Shown: positions 36,581-44,173, counted from the first letter of the stretch. The stretch is 64,000 nt of DNA from Chthoniobacterales bacterium (GCA_014879575.1 JACSRU010000058.1:1-64000); one strand, 5' to 3'. Notes: generated by a model not told the origin, from the sequence alone. A program made the numbers and translations.

Positions 36581-37744
36581 ATGATTCGAGAACTTTCCCG
36601 CGAAGCTGCCGAGCACGATAACGCATCCGCAAAACCCAAACGCGGCAAGGAATCTCGCCACCAGCGGGACAAGCGCGAAAAAAAGGAACGCGTGGCGACA
36701 GAATACCGGGCGACGGTCGCGCTCGCCCGCGAAGCCGGCTCCCGAATCGTCGATGGCATCTTCGACGAGAAGGGCGAGGAACATTCCTTTTGCTTCCGGT
36801 TCTATGGTGGCCGGATTTGCCGCGAAAAGGACGCGGCCAAATATACCCGCGCCGCAATCAAGATGTCGGCGGAACGCGCCGTTTACCAGCGCACGAAGGA
36901 GGTCACCGACAAGGACGGCAAAACCATCCTGCGCCCGAACGGGCATGGCCGTTACGCTCATGGCGCGGTTTCGATGATTTCCAGCGTCGCCCCGTGGCAG
37001 GTGGCGACAATCAAACGACTGCCTCAAGACGAGCGGGATTTGCTATTGCTCCAGCTTGCGGAAGTTGAGGCAAAGACGATCAAGGATGTTTCCGGGCGCG
37101 AAGTCTTCGGCGGCTCCGCTCACTACGATACCGCCGTCCCTCACCGGCATATCCACGTCCCGAAAACGGACAAGGACGGCAACATTTACCCGAAAGCTGA
37201 TTTCCTGACGGCGGGCGGGGCAACAGTCGGGTGGGACAGAATCATCCGCCAGTTCGGAGAGGACTCCGGCCTCGTCAGCGAGCAGAATCTTGAACGCTAC
37301 CGTTCCAATCTCGCCAAGAAATACGACAATGGCCGTAAGCTAATTGATGTGGAATGCGCTCGCGCCTGCGACGATTTTTTCGTGAACGTCTGGCTCCAAA
37401 AAAACCCCGAATACCGAAAATCATTCCAGAAAGATTGCCTGGGGTATTCCCGCCGGAAGATAGCAGCACTCAAAGCAGAGAAACACCGGCCTTTGATGTC
37501 TGCGGCCGTAGATGAGTTCGTCACCGTTGGCATTTGGCCGCTCGCCTATCAAGCCATGAATTTTGCCATGTGGCGGCTCATTCCCCGCGATATTCGCCCC
37601 GTCGTGGTCATCGCGATCCGCACAACCCAAGCTGTCCGGCGTCCACTGCGTCTCGTTAAGCAGGCAGTCCGCGTCGTTGATATGCTGGCTGTCCTAGAAC
37701 GGACGAAGGAGATGCCGCCGATTGAGCGCATTTCTATGCGTTAA
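36581..37744 (+). CDS. MOBV-type relaxase (Mob/Pre family)
   Basis: The 387-residue protein carries the HUH signature HYDTAVPHRHIHVPKTDKDG followed by NIYPKADFL, which matches motif III of Mob/Pre relaxases (H-x-D-x-x-x-P-H-x-H). The N-terminus is highly basic (KPKRGKESRHQRDKREKKER). A Lys/Arg-rich C-terminal region has LIPRDIRPVVVIAIRTTQAVRRPLRL. Such enzymes nick oriT and lead single-stranded transfer using helper conjugation machinery. It is transcribed rightward from the hairpin array, where an oriT is expected. Confidence 0.78.
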   Translation: MIRELSREAAEHDNASAKPKRGKESRHQRDKREKKERVATEYRATVALAREAGSRIVDGIFDEKGEEHSFCFRFYGGRICREKDAAKYTRAAIKMSAERAVYQRTKEVTDKDGKTILRPNGHGRYAHGAVSMISSVAPWQVATIKRLPQDERDLLLLQLAEVEAKTIKDVSGREVFGGSAHYDTAVPHRHIHVPKTDKDGNIYPKADFLTAGGATVGWDRIIRQFGEDSGLVSEQNLERYRSNLAKKYDNGRKLIDVECARACDDFFVNVWLQKNPEYRKSFQKDCLGYSRRKIAALKAEKHRPLMSAAVDEFVTVGIWPLAYQAMNFAMWRLIPRDIRPVVVIAIRTTQAVRRPLRLVKQAVRVVDMLAVLERTKEMPPIERISMR

Positions 37745-37754
37745 TGAGTATTAT

Positions 37755-37790
37755 TTTTGACAAAAAAAGAACCGTTTTTTTTCGTGTCAA
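37755..37790 (+). terminator. AT-rich hairpin after the relaxase gene
   Basis: TTGACA with an A-run and a T-run with TGTCAA form a long A/T stem around ACCG just after the relaxase stop (37744). It may end the relaxase transcript; the A and T runs on both sides would let it work in both directions. Confidence 0.45.
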
Positions 37791-37792
37791 CC

Positions 37793-37811
37793 TGCGCCAA
37801 ATAGTGGCGCA
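37793..37811 (+). promoter_or_regulatory. Inverted repeat overlapping a start codon
   Basis: TGCGCCA and TGGCGCA form a perfect 7-bp inverted repeat with a 5-base spacer. Its last base is the A of the ATG at 37811, so a bound protein or RNA hairpin would block initiation of the downstream gene. Confidence 0.45.
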
Positions 37812-38266
37812 TGGACGCGAACAAACTAGAACGTCGCTTTTCAAAGCTCGAACGCCAATGCTTGGGCTTCCGCCGCGAGATTGATTTTCTCGCCCTCGCC
37901 GCCGAGGGTCAGAATGAAACCCTCCTTGGTGTTTGCGAGACTCTTTGGGAGATGCTCAAGGCCGAGGGCGACTCCGCCAAGGCGGGTCGCTTGCGCGAAA
38001 CTCTGTTACGTGGCCTGGATGGCATCCGCTGCTTTCCGCTCGGATTCTCCCCAGCAGGAAAGGAATACGATTTCCACCGAGCCACCGAAACAGAGGAACA
38101 CCATGCCCTCCGTATCCGTCGCCAAAACGCGCTGCTCGAACGACGCGATTTCATTCGCAAGGCCGCGCTGGCCCAAAAGAAGGAGGAAGCGGAAAAGGCG
38201 AAAAAGAAGGCGGAATACAATGCTTTCATCGGCCGCATGGCCGGGGTGAAGGAGGATGTAGAATAA
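37811..38266 (+). CDS. Hypothetical coiled-coil protein (151 aa)
   Basis: The 151-residue product is charged and helical, with LERRFSKLERQCLGFRREID at the start and a Lys/Glu-rich coiled coil (KKEEAEKAKKKAEYNAF) near the end. No family is recognised. It follows the relaxase on the same strand behind an inverted repeat that spans its start codon, which suggests it is separately controlled. Confidence 0.6.
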   Translation: MDANKLERRFSKLERQCLGFRREIDFLALAAEGQNETLLGVCETLWEMLKAEGDSAKAGRLRETLLRGLDGIRCFPLGFSPAGKEYDFHRATETEEHHALRIRRQNALLERRDFIRKAALAQKKEEAEKAKKKAEYNAFIGRMAGVKEDVE

Positions 38267-38439
38267 TGAATTTCGGTGCTCGCTGCATGGCATCGCCGGG
38301 ACTGGGCGTTTCTGGGAATTTTCGCCCACTCCCGAAATTTTGGAACGCGATGAGCGTTCCGGGTGGGGGGCGGGATTCTTCGATTGTCCGCTTCCACATC
38401 ACCCAGCCGGAACGGTCGGGTTTCGGTTCGGTGGCAATG

Positions 38440-38470
38440 GAGCCGGGCGGGTTCGGTTCCCGCCCGGCTC
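38440..38470. repeat. 12-bp stem hairpin, copy 2 of a pair shared with 33975-34005
   Basis: GAGCCGGGCGGG and CCCGCCCGGCTC form a perfect 12-bp stem with 7-nt loop TTCGGTT, 18 bases upstream of the ATG at 38489. Arms and loop closely match the hairpin at 33975-34005. The gene-free gap 38267-38488 holds nothing else I can identify. Confidence 0.7.
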
Positions 38471-38488
38471 TCACTGATTTCTAACTTT

Positions 38489-39091
38489 ATGCTGACGCTC
38501 GAATCTAAACCTTCGCTCCGTGTTCTGCGGGCGCTTCGTGGGCAGCAAGTCCGTTGGGGTTCGCTCGGAGAGCGGGATCGCGAATACTGCGCGGCGTGGG
38601 ACTCCCTGCCGGAAGATGCCCGCTTGCAGCTTGCCGCCCAGGGCGTGACGGGGCCGTTGCTGCCGGAGTGTTCGCGCGAGGAAACGCCCGCCGCTCCCTT
38701 GCCTTCCTCCAACGACGCTCCGCTTGCCGTCGAGTATGACGCGGCAGAATCGGTCTTGCGAGTGCTGCAAATCCTTACCAGCTCTCACCATCCCTCCTTG
38801 CGGTTGGCTGCTGATTGTCTCCTACTCATCATCAACCGTTCCGACGAAAAGAACGAGGCGGCGGTTGCAAAGAAGCACGGCATCACCCGCGCGGCGGTCA
38901 GCAAACGAATCCGTGAGATGCGGAAGGGCCGATTCCTCGACGGTTTCGAGATTCACTATTTCGGCGGTCGCCGGGCGGACAGCGAACGCGCCCGTGTCCG
39001 TGCTCTTCGTGTCCACAAACAACGAAAACAACAATGCAAACATCAACCCCAAGCGAAACAAGCGGCCTTGTCCCTGCTGTCGGAATTGTGA
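38489..39091 (+). CDS. Helix-turn-helix protein (200 aa)
   Basis: The ATG at 38489 (MLTLESKPSLRVLRAL) gives 200 residues; sequence further upstream in frame translates a hairpin and is excluded. The centre has EAAVAKKHGITRAAVSKRIREMRKG, a good helix-turn-helix with the A-V-A-x-x-x-G-I-T-x-x-A-V-S pattern, and the C-terminus is basic and Gln-rich. It probably binds DNA on the island, as regulator or initiator. It overlaps the next gene by 58 bases in another frame. Confidence 0.65.
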   Translation: MLTLESKPSLRVLRALRGQQVRWGSLGERDREYCAAWDSLPEDARLQLAAQGVTGPLLPECSREETPAAPLPSSNDAPLAVEYDAAESVLRVLQILTSSHHPSLRLAADCLLLIINRSDEKNEAAVAKKHGITRAAVSKRIREMRKGRFLDGFEIHYFGGRRADSERARVRALRVHKQRKQQCKHQPQAKQAALSLLSEL

Positions 39092-39651
39092 CCGTGAACG
39101 TGGAGGAAATCCGCGGAAGCTACGACCGCACCGTCACGGCACTTAAAACTGTGGCTCTAGCCTCGCACGAGTTTTTCGTTTCATGCGTTGAAACGGGTCA
39201 GCTCCTGGCCGCCAAACGCGAAGAATACCGCGACAAATCGGGCTGGCTCGAATGGCTCCGCCGGGAAGTCCCGGAAATCAGCCAACCCACGGCATCCCGC
39301 CTCATGGCGATAGCCGCGAGCTATTTCAGCGGAAACACCTCGCCCGCGCTTCCAGATCGGCTCTCGTCCATCCGCGCCCTACACGATGCCTTAAAGGCGA
39401 CGGCGGAGGAGGATAAAGACGCTTCGCCGAAGACAGTCCGGACGGCGGCAGTAAAAACGACGAAGACAGATGGGATATTTTTTCGGCTGTTCCGAATGAT
39501 CTCCAGGCCCGCCTTGGCGACTCCCGAACAGCAGGCATTTATCACGAATACAGCGGAGGCGGTTCGGCTTTGTGAAGAACGCGGATGGAAACTGCCAACA
39601 ATCGACGTGATGACCAAAGTCATGCCAATGGACAGCCGATCACTTGAGTAA
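39034..39651 (+). CDS. DUF3102-like protein (205 aa)
   Basis: The 205-residue product contains HEFFVSCVETGQLLAAKREE and SGWLEWLRREVPEISQPTASR, the pattern of DUF3102-like proteins on mobile elements, which often sit near replication or partition genes. The C-terminal half is less structured. The start at 39034 overlaps the previous gene by 58 bases; a later internal start is possible but would lose conserved sequence only after residue 30. Confidence 0.55.
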   Translation: MQTSTPSETSGLVPAVGIVTVNVEEIRGSYDRTVTALKTVALASHEFFVSCVETGQLLAAKREEYRDKSGWLEWLRREVPEISQPTASRLMAIAASYFSGNTSPALPDRLSSIRALHDALKATAEEDKDASPKTVRTAAVKTTKTDGIFFRLFRMISRPALATPEQQAFITNTAEAVRLCEERGWKLPTIDVMTKVMPMDSRSLE

Positions 39652-39665
39652 CGTGCGTCGAAAAT

Positions 39666-39944
39666 ATGTCCATCGAGAAGTCTTCCCATCATGAAAAGGA
39701 CCGGAAATCCCGGTCTGAAATTGAGGCCGAAAATGCCCAACTAAAGGGCATGAACGATCTCCTGCGTTACACTCTTGGTTGCAGGGAAACGGATATTGCC
39801 CGGCTCGAAAAAGACCTCGCGTGCGCTGAAGCCGATGGCGAAAACCTTAGGTGGGCTTATGACGCATGTAACGAGGCATTGCGATCTGAGTGCGAGCGGA
39901 ATGCCGGGGACACCCCTTACTGGGCGGCCATTGCCTTCGACTAA
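39666..39944 (+). CDS. Small coiled-coil hypothetical protein (92 aa)
   Basis: The product is 92 residues, hydrophilic, with a heptad-like helix (EIEAENAQLKGMNDLLRYTL and ETDIARLEKDLACAEADGEN). No family is recognised. It follows the DUF3102-like gene by 14 bases and its stop overlaps the convergent secreted-protein gene by four bases. Confidence 0.5.
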   Translation: MSIEKSSHHEKDRKSRSEIEAENAQLKGMNDLLRYTLGCRETDIARLEKDLACAEADGENLRWAYDACNEALRSECERNAGDTPYWAAIAFD

Positions 39945-40456
39945 CTCTTGCTCACTCGCATGATGGTGGCGACGATTTCGCCGTCGGCTTCGGGCGAAGA
40001 CTTCGCCTCCGCGATGATCTTCCCCTCGGCGTCCTCAAGCTCTGCCGTCCAACCCACGATTTTCGGCGAGATGGGTGTTTCCCTGCCGCAGCATTTACAT
40101 CCCCAAATCACCACTTTACCCGCGACCGCCCGGGGTTTTCCGCCCGGCTTTACGTTCTTCTCGCCGACAAGGATTCGATAATTCTTCCGCACTTCCGGAT
40201 CGCTCATTTTCTTCCGGTCATCCTTGCCCGCGTAGCGGGGGACCGCCTCAACGACCGCGTAGATTCGGAGCTTCGCCGGTGCCTCAAGGCCATCAATCAC
40301 CGGCTTGAAACTTGTCTTCTCGTAGTGATCTACCCAGCATCCGGTTTCAAGCGGAGTGTGGCCGGGTTCTTTTTCTGAGCTGGTTTCCATCGTCACGGTT
40401 GGTTCCGCGAACGCGACGGCGGCGGACAAGAGCAAGGAGAGTGCGGCAAGTTTCAC
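39941..40456 (-). CDS. Secreted hypothetical protein (171 aa)
   Basis: The product opens with a clear signal peptide, MKLAALSLLLSAAVAFAEP. The mature domain, about 153 residues, is beta-rich, with two Cys in KVVIWGCKCCGRETPIS and others, and reads like a small periplasmic domain. No family is recognised. It is an isolated minus-strand gene among plus-strand island genes, so it is probably cargo. Confidence 0.6.
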   Translation of the reverse strand: MKLAALSLLLSAAVAFAEPTVTMETSSEKEPGHTPLETGCWVDHYEKTSFKPVIDGLEAPAKLRIYAVVEAVPRYAGKDDRKKMSDPEVRKNYRILVGEKNVKPGGKPRAVAGKVVIWGCKCCGRETPISPKIVGWTAELEDAEGKIIAEAKSSPEADGEIVATIMRVSKS

Positions 40457-40550
40457 AGCGATTCCGCATATCGAGAAACCTTGTCCGCTTCAAGCAAAAA
40501 CCTCTCCTAGGCGAGGATGCAGGAAAGGGAACCGTGGCAGGCTGTTGTCG

Positions 40551-40802
40551 ATGTCGATCCGAAATACAGTCGCGCTCCCTGCTGACGCAAAAAATATATT
40601 CGGTCCAAAGCTCAAAAAGATGCGACTGTCGAAAGGGCTTTCGATCAAGGACGCGGCGGCACAACTCCAAACGGGGCGGCCGGTATGGAACTTATCTGAG
40701 ACAGGACTCCAACATCTCGAAGCCCGCCGACGGGCGATTACGGACTCCGAACTGGTCACGCTTTTGAGGCTCTACGGCAAAAAGCTGGCTGACCTCGATT
40801 GA
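40551..40802 (+). CDS. Xre-type helix-turn-helix regulator (83 aa)
   Basis: From the ATG at 40551 (MSIRNTVALPADAKNIF) the 83-residue product has LKKMRLSKGLSIKDAAAQL, then SETGLQHLEARRRAITDSEL, the five-helix Cro/CI/Xre pattern. It is the likely element regulator. A 16-bp perfect palindrome 145 bp downstream, between this gene and the integrase operon, is a candidate operator. Confidence 0.7.
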   Translation: MSIRNTVALPADAKNIFGPKLKKMRLSKGLSIKDAAAQLQTGRPVWNLSETGLQHLEARRRAITDSELVTLLRLYGKKLADLD

Positions 40803-40946
40803 CGGGCCGGCGGTCCAGATGATCGACGCTGTGGCGTCATCATTAAGCTTTCTCTGTTGCTCGCTCTAGCTGCGCTCTCTGCGACCCCGTTGGGTTCCGC
40901 CGTTAAGACAGTCGCCGACCGTGTCGCACGCGGGCGACATCCACAT

Positions 40947-40962
40947 TGCTCACGCGTGAGCA
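40947..40962. promoter_or_regulatory. 16-bp perfect palindrome between regulator and integrase operon
   Basis: TGCTCACGCGTGAGCA is perfectly palindromic. It sits in the 290-bp gene-poor gap 40803-41092, downstream of both the Xre-type gene and the small membrane protein gene. I see no convincing gene in this gap. Confidence 0.45.
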
Positions 40963-41092
40963 GTCGCAAATACGATACGATTGCGTTCTTCCGCCGGCGG
41001 GAGATCGAGCGTTGCCCAATCTGCTTGTCGCATGTCGCTGGGAGCGCGGCGGAAATCACCTTCGCAACTGGCGCGAAGGAGTCTACGTTCCG

Positions 41093-41266
41093 CTAGGCTT
41101 GCAGGAAAACCGCAAGGAGCCGGAGGGCAACCGGAGCGGCGAACAAAACCCCGATAGACAACGGAACTATGAGGAGGATTCCGAGAAACCCGAAACGTCG
41201 CTCAACGCTGCGAAGCAATGCGAATATGAAGTAAGTGAAGAAGATTCGGAAGAAGTAACGAGTCAT
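41093..41266 (-). CDS. Small membrane protein (57 aa) after the integrase
   Basis: The ATG at 41266 lies five bases past the integrase stop on the same strand, with GAGG about ten bases ahead. The 57-residue product starts MTRYFFRIFFTYFIFALL and has two hydrophobic stretches, about 4-18 and 28-56, separated by RSVERR. No family is recognised. The position and composition suggest a real co-transcribed gene; the opposite strand also has an open frame, but it is charged and repetitive. Confidence 0.5.
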   Translation of the reverse strand: MTRYFFRIFFTYFIFALLRSVERRFGFLGILLIVPLSIGVLFAAPVALRLLAVFLQA

Positions 41267-41271
41267 AGTTT

Positions 41272-42699
41272 TTAACCCTCAAAGTCGGGTTCGGGGGTGG
41301 GTTCGTCTGGTAAATCTGGAAGGTTTTCTTGCGTCTCAGGAGTTTGGGCGAGTGCCTCAACAACGGACGGGAAGAGCCGCCAGAACTGCGAGCAATCTCC
41401 CGGCCTCACCGCATTGAGGTAATTGGCTTTGATCACGGCCTCGCTATTTCCGACTTCGGTGGCCGTGAGTGCGGCGTCCTTGTAGAGCTGGTAATGGTAA
41501 GAGCTGAAACAGTGGCGCAAGGAGTTCTGCGGCCATTTTTTGAAGCCGGCGGCGGTCGCGATTTCGCGTAGAGCAATTTGCCAAGCGGCCTCGCGGCCTT
41601 CCTTACCCTTCCGGTTCGGGAGGTAATCGAAAACCAAATCGCCGGGCTCTTTATCGCCGACGATAAATTCGAGCCAAGCCGTGAGAACGGGTTCGACGGT
41701 TGAAGCTCGGGTCCGTCCGGTTTTTACGTGAGCCGCTTTGAGGAAAACCGATCCATCCAAAATGGCGCCCCATCGGACGGACTCCATCTCGTTATTCCGC
41801 ATGCCCGAGAAGAGCTTCAAGCAAAGCCCACCCAAGGCCTCGGGCCGCTGGTTCTGCGCTGCCCAAAGGAGCCTCGCAACTTCCAACGGCGAAAGGATGT
41901 ATTTCTCTTCCTTGTTCCGGTCGGTCGCCAGTTTCTTTTTTCGGCGGACAAGTCCGAGCGGGTTGGCGTCTCGGGGGAGCCAGAATTGGTCGATGGCAAA
42001 ATTGAAGAGGATTCGTGAATAGCGTTTCCGCTTCTCACGTAGAGCCAAGCTCGCCGGAGGGCCAACCTTCGGTTCCACCTTGGGAGCGACCTGGGGTACC
42101 CGAGGGGGTTGGCCTTTCTTTGGCCGGTCTGCCTTCACGTTCGGGTCTTTGGGAGGCTTTGGGGCCTTCTCCCGGTGCATGCCTGCGGGTTTCTTGAGCA
42201 TCTCGGAAACGTCCTCGGGCGTGATTTCCGAAACCTTCTTGTCGAGGAAGCCTCCCCAAAAATGGAGGAGCTTGGCTTTGCAATCTCGGATATGCCGGTC
42301 GGTGAGTCCTTCCAATTTCTGCTCGTCGTGGAGGGCGGTAATCGCCTCCCGCATAGTTTTCGTGGTCTTCACGCGTTCGAGGTGTTGCACCCATGCTTGC
42401 GCGGCTGCGAGTAGGCTTGGCCGTCCATCCAAAACGGCAAGGGCGGCACTTACTTCCCGGAGGGTTTCCTCGGAAAGATTCCAGACTTCCGAAACAGCCT
42501 TGGCCTTCTTCTCCTTCCCGAGGTTCTCTTGCTCCTCGAAAACCCAAGCCTCGGCCTCGGCGTAGGTCGGGAAGGCTTTCTTCTTCGACCCCTCGCCAAG
42601 AAAAACGTGCGAGAGTCGGGCACGAAAAAAGGGTGTTCCCTTCGCGCTCGTCTCCTCGCTTATTCCCGCCCCAGGTGGGAGGTTTTTCTTACGTGCCAT
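41272..42699 (-). CDS. Tyrosine recombinase (island integrase)
   Basis: The 475-residue protein has an N-terminal arm-binding-like region, a core-binding domain (about 100-260, with a Pro/Lys-rich insert near 175-215), and the catalytic domain. SGMRNNEMESVRW supplies Arg I, HVKTGR the Lys, NSLRHCF the Arg II box, EVGNSEAVIKANYLNAV the Tyr near 426. Both conserved His positions are Asn (NSLRH for HxLRH, GN for GH), a variant I recall in verrucomicrobial integrases. It ends 84 bases before the attR repeat and should cut within the tRNA anticodon arm. Confidence 0.92.
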   Translation of the reverse strand: MARKKNLPPGAGISEETSAKGTPFFRARLSHVFLGEGSKKKAFPTYAEAEAWVFEEQENLGKEKKAKAVSEVWNLSEETLREVSAALAVLDGRPSLLAAAQAWVQHLERVKTTKTMREAITALHDEQKLEGLTDRHIRDCKAKLLHFWGGFLDKKVSEITPEDVSEMLKKPAGMHREKAPKPPKDPNVKADRPKKGQPPRVPQVAPKVEPKVGPPASLALREKRKRYSRILFNFAIDQFWLPRDANPLGLVRRKKKLATDRNKEEKYILSPLEVARLLWAAQNQRPEALGGLCLKLFSGMRNNEMESVRWGAILDGSVFLKAAHVKTGRTRASTVEPVLTAWLEFIVGDKEPGDLVFDYLPNRKGKEGREAAWQIALREIATAAGFKKWPQNSLRHCFSSYHYQLYKDAALTATEVGNSEAVIKANYLNAVRPGDCSQFWRLFPSVVEALAQTPETQENLPDLPDEPTPEPDFEG

Positions 42700-42782
42700 G
42701 CGAGATCAATAACCAGAAAAGAAGAGCGAGAAAAGCACGATTTCCAATTTCTGTCCAAACTTATCTGAAACCTCTGTAATCG

Positions 42783-42799
42783 AAGGGACTTAAAATCCC
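42783..42799. repeat. attR: 17-bp direct repeat at the right island edge
   Basis: AAGGGACTTAAAATCCC is identical to 13984-14000. The distance between the copies is 28,799 bp. The next base continues the tRNA variable arm, unlike the left copy. Confidence 0.92.
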
Positions 42800-42842
42800 T
42801 TATCCCGAAAGGGGTGTGCGGGTTCGAGTCCCGCCGTCGGCA
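42783..42842 (+). pseudogene. 3' half of the split tRNA-Leu(UAA) gene
   Basis: After the shared repeat come the variable arm (CCC-GAAA-GGG stem), T arm GCGGG-TTCGAGT-CCCGC and acceptor strand CGTCGGC with discriminator A at 42842; no CCA is encoded. Joining 13959-14000 to 42800-42842 restores an 85-nt class II tRNA with a fully paired acceptor stem. Confidence 0.93.
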
Positions 42843-42878
42843 GTTTGCCGGACTTGCCCGCTTTTTTTGAGGGGAGGA

Positions 42879-43364
42879 TCAGACGATGGGTTTTCCCCGG
42901 TAGAGAAGGAGCCCTGGAGCGGCGAGGCCGACGGACATGGCGCCGACGAGGAGGAAGGTTTTGAGGCCGTTCTCCACGGCGATCCCCCAGAGTTCGGGCG
43001 TGAATCCCTGGTGGGAGATTTCGAGAATGGCCATGAGGGAGGTATAGGCCGGGACACCGGGGATCATGGGAATGATGGCCGCGACGGTGAAGACCTTGGG
43101 ATGGGCGTTGAGGCGGCGGGCCCACCACACGCCGAGCATTCCGAAAAGTGAGACGGCAAGGAGAGTGGAGAGTTCGATGCTCATCCCGGCGCCCTGAACG
43201 AAAAGGGTCCGGAGCCCGCGGGCGATGGCACCCCCGCATGCCACATAGGGGAGAGCCTGGACGGGGACATTAAAAAGCAGGGCAAATCCGACGGCCGGCA
43301 CGGCGGCGACGAGGGCATTGACAAGAACGGTGTGCAGGAGATCCATGAGAAAATTCAAAACCAT
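42879..43364 (-). CDS. ThrE/YjjB-type threonine/serine exporter subunit
   Basis: From the ATG at 43364 the product is 161 residues, all membrane: four to five helices including AVPAVGFALLFNVP and FTVAAIIPMIPGVPAYTSL, the DUF3815 (YjjB) pattern. With YjjP it forms the two-gene version of the ThrE exporter; in E. coli the YjjPB pair exports succinate. The start overlaps the yjjP-like stop by ten bases. The frame extends further upstream, but that part is a shadow of yjjP. Confidence 0.85.
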   Translation of the reverse strand: MVLNFLMDLLHTVLVNALVAAVPAVGFALLFNVPVQALPYVACGGAIARGLRTLFVQGAGMSIELSTLLAVSLFGMLGVWWARRLNAHPKVFTVAAIIPMIPGVPAYTSLMAILEISHQGFTPELWGIAVENGLKTFLLVGAMSVGLAAPGLLLYRGKPIV

Positions 43365-44143
43365 CCGCGCACGTTCCAAACCCTCAGGGCAAAGGCCGTC
43401 CCCAGGCACACTCCCAGGCAGAGGAGCAGGGCAAAGCCGAGCCTCGCGATCCCGGTATTGACGTATCCCTTCACCATATCCGCGAGCGAATTGATGAGGG
43501 GCATGCCGGGAACGAGCATGAGCAGGCAGGATGCCAGCGCGATGTGCGGAGTCTTCGTGCCGGGGGGGAAGTTCAGCAACTGCACCGCAATTGAGGTGGC
43601 CAAAAAGGCGGTAACCGAGAAATTGATCAGGGGATTGAAGTGCCAGAACGCAAGCTGCTGGCGCACGACCATTGCGCAGACGCTGGCCGCAAACGTGATC
43701 CAGAGCGCGGGAAAATCCGCTCCGGCCAGGAAGGCGAAGGCCGAGCACGAGATCCCGACCATCCCCACCACAAGCCATCTGTTGTAGTGGGAAGGGCGGA
43801 GGGCGGTCAGCTGCCTCTCGACCTCGGCGATGTCCATCCGCTTTTTTTCCATGTCGAGCATGATGCGCTGAACTTCGACGGCCATGGTCATGTTGATTCC
43901 ACGATCGGCCATGCGCCGCACGGTCGTGATGCAGTGTCCGTCAACGAGCGTGCTGACCACAATGGCGTTCGACAGAAGGGCGATTTCCACGCTGTCGGCA
44001 CCGGCGGCGATCCCGATCCGTTTCGCCGTATTTTCCACAAGGGCACTCTCCGAGCCGTGTTGCATCAGCAGAAGGGCAGCCTGCGCACACGCGCGGGTTA
44101 CCGCCCGCTGCCCGGGTTCGCCGTGGACTTTGCTTTCGGACAT
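43355..44143 (-). CDS. ThrE/YjjP-type exporter subunit (DUF1212)
   Basis: The 262-residue protein has a cytoplasmic N-terminal domain (ALLLMQHGSESALVENTAKR, then SVEIALLSNAIVVSTL) and about five C-terminal membrane helices with a LMLVPGMPLINSLADMVKGY signature, the DUF1212/YjjP form. It is the larger partner of the gene at 42879 and is translated first. It belongs to the host chromosome, just outside the island. Confidence 0.9.
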   Translation of the reverse strand: MSESKVHGEPGQRAVTRACAQAALLLMQHGSESALVENTAKRIGIAAGADSVEIALLSNAIVVSTLVDGHCITTVRRMADRGINMTMAVEVQRIMLDMEKKRMDIAEVERQLTALRPSHYNRWLVVGMVGISCSAFAFLAGADFPALWITFAASVCAMVVRQQLAFWHFNPLINFSVTAFLATSIAVQLLNFPPGTKTPHIALASCLLMLVPGMPLINSLADMVKGYVNTGIARLGFALLLCLGVCLGTAFALRVWNVRGWF

Positions 44144-44173
44144 TTCAGCGGGTTGGCGCGGGGAAAAGGGAAG

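Larger units (their letters stand above)
14001..42799. mobile_element. 28.8-kb integrative and probably mobilizable genomic island in tRNA-Leu(UAA)
   Basis: The island is bounded by 17-bp direct repeats inside the two halves of one tRNA-Leu gene. It carries a tyrosine recombinase next to the right edge, a MOBV-type relaxase, a RepA-like ATPase, an iteron-like repeat field, regulatory palindromes near both ends, and an intact tRNA-Leu(UAA) as apparent replacement. Cargo is dominated by predicted anti-phage genes. No transposase or insertion sequence was seen and no conjugation machinery, so transfer would need a helper. Confidence 0.9.
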
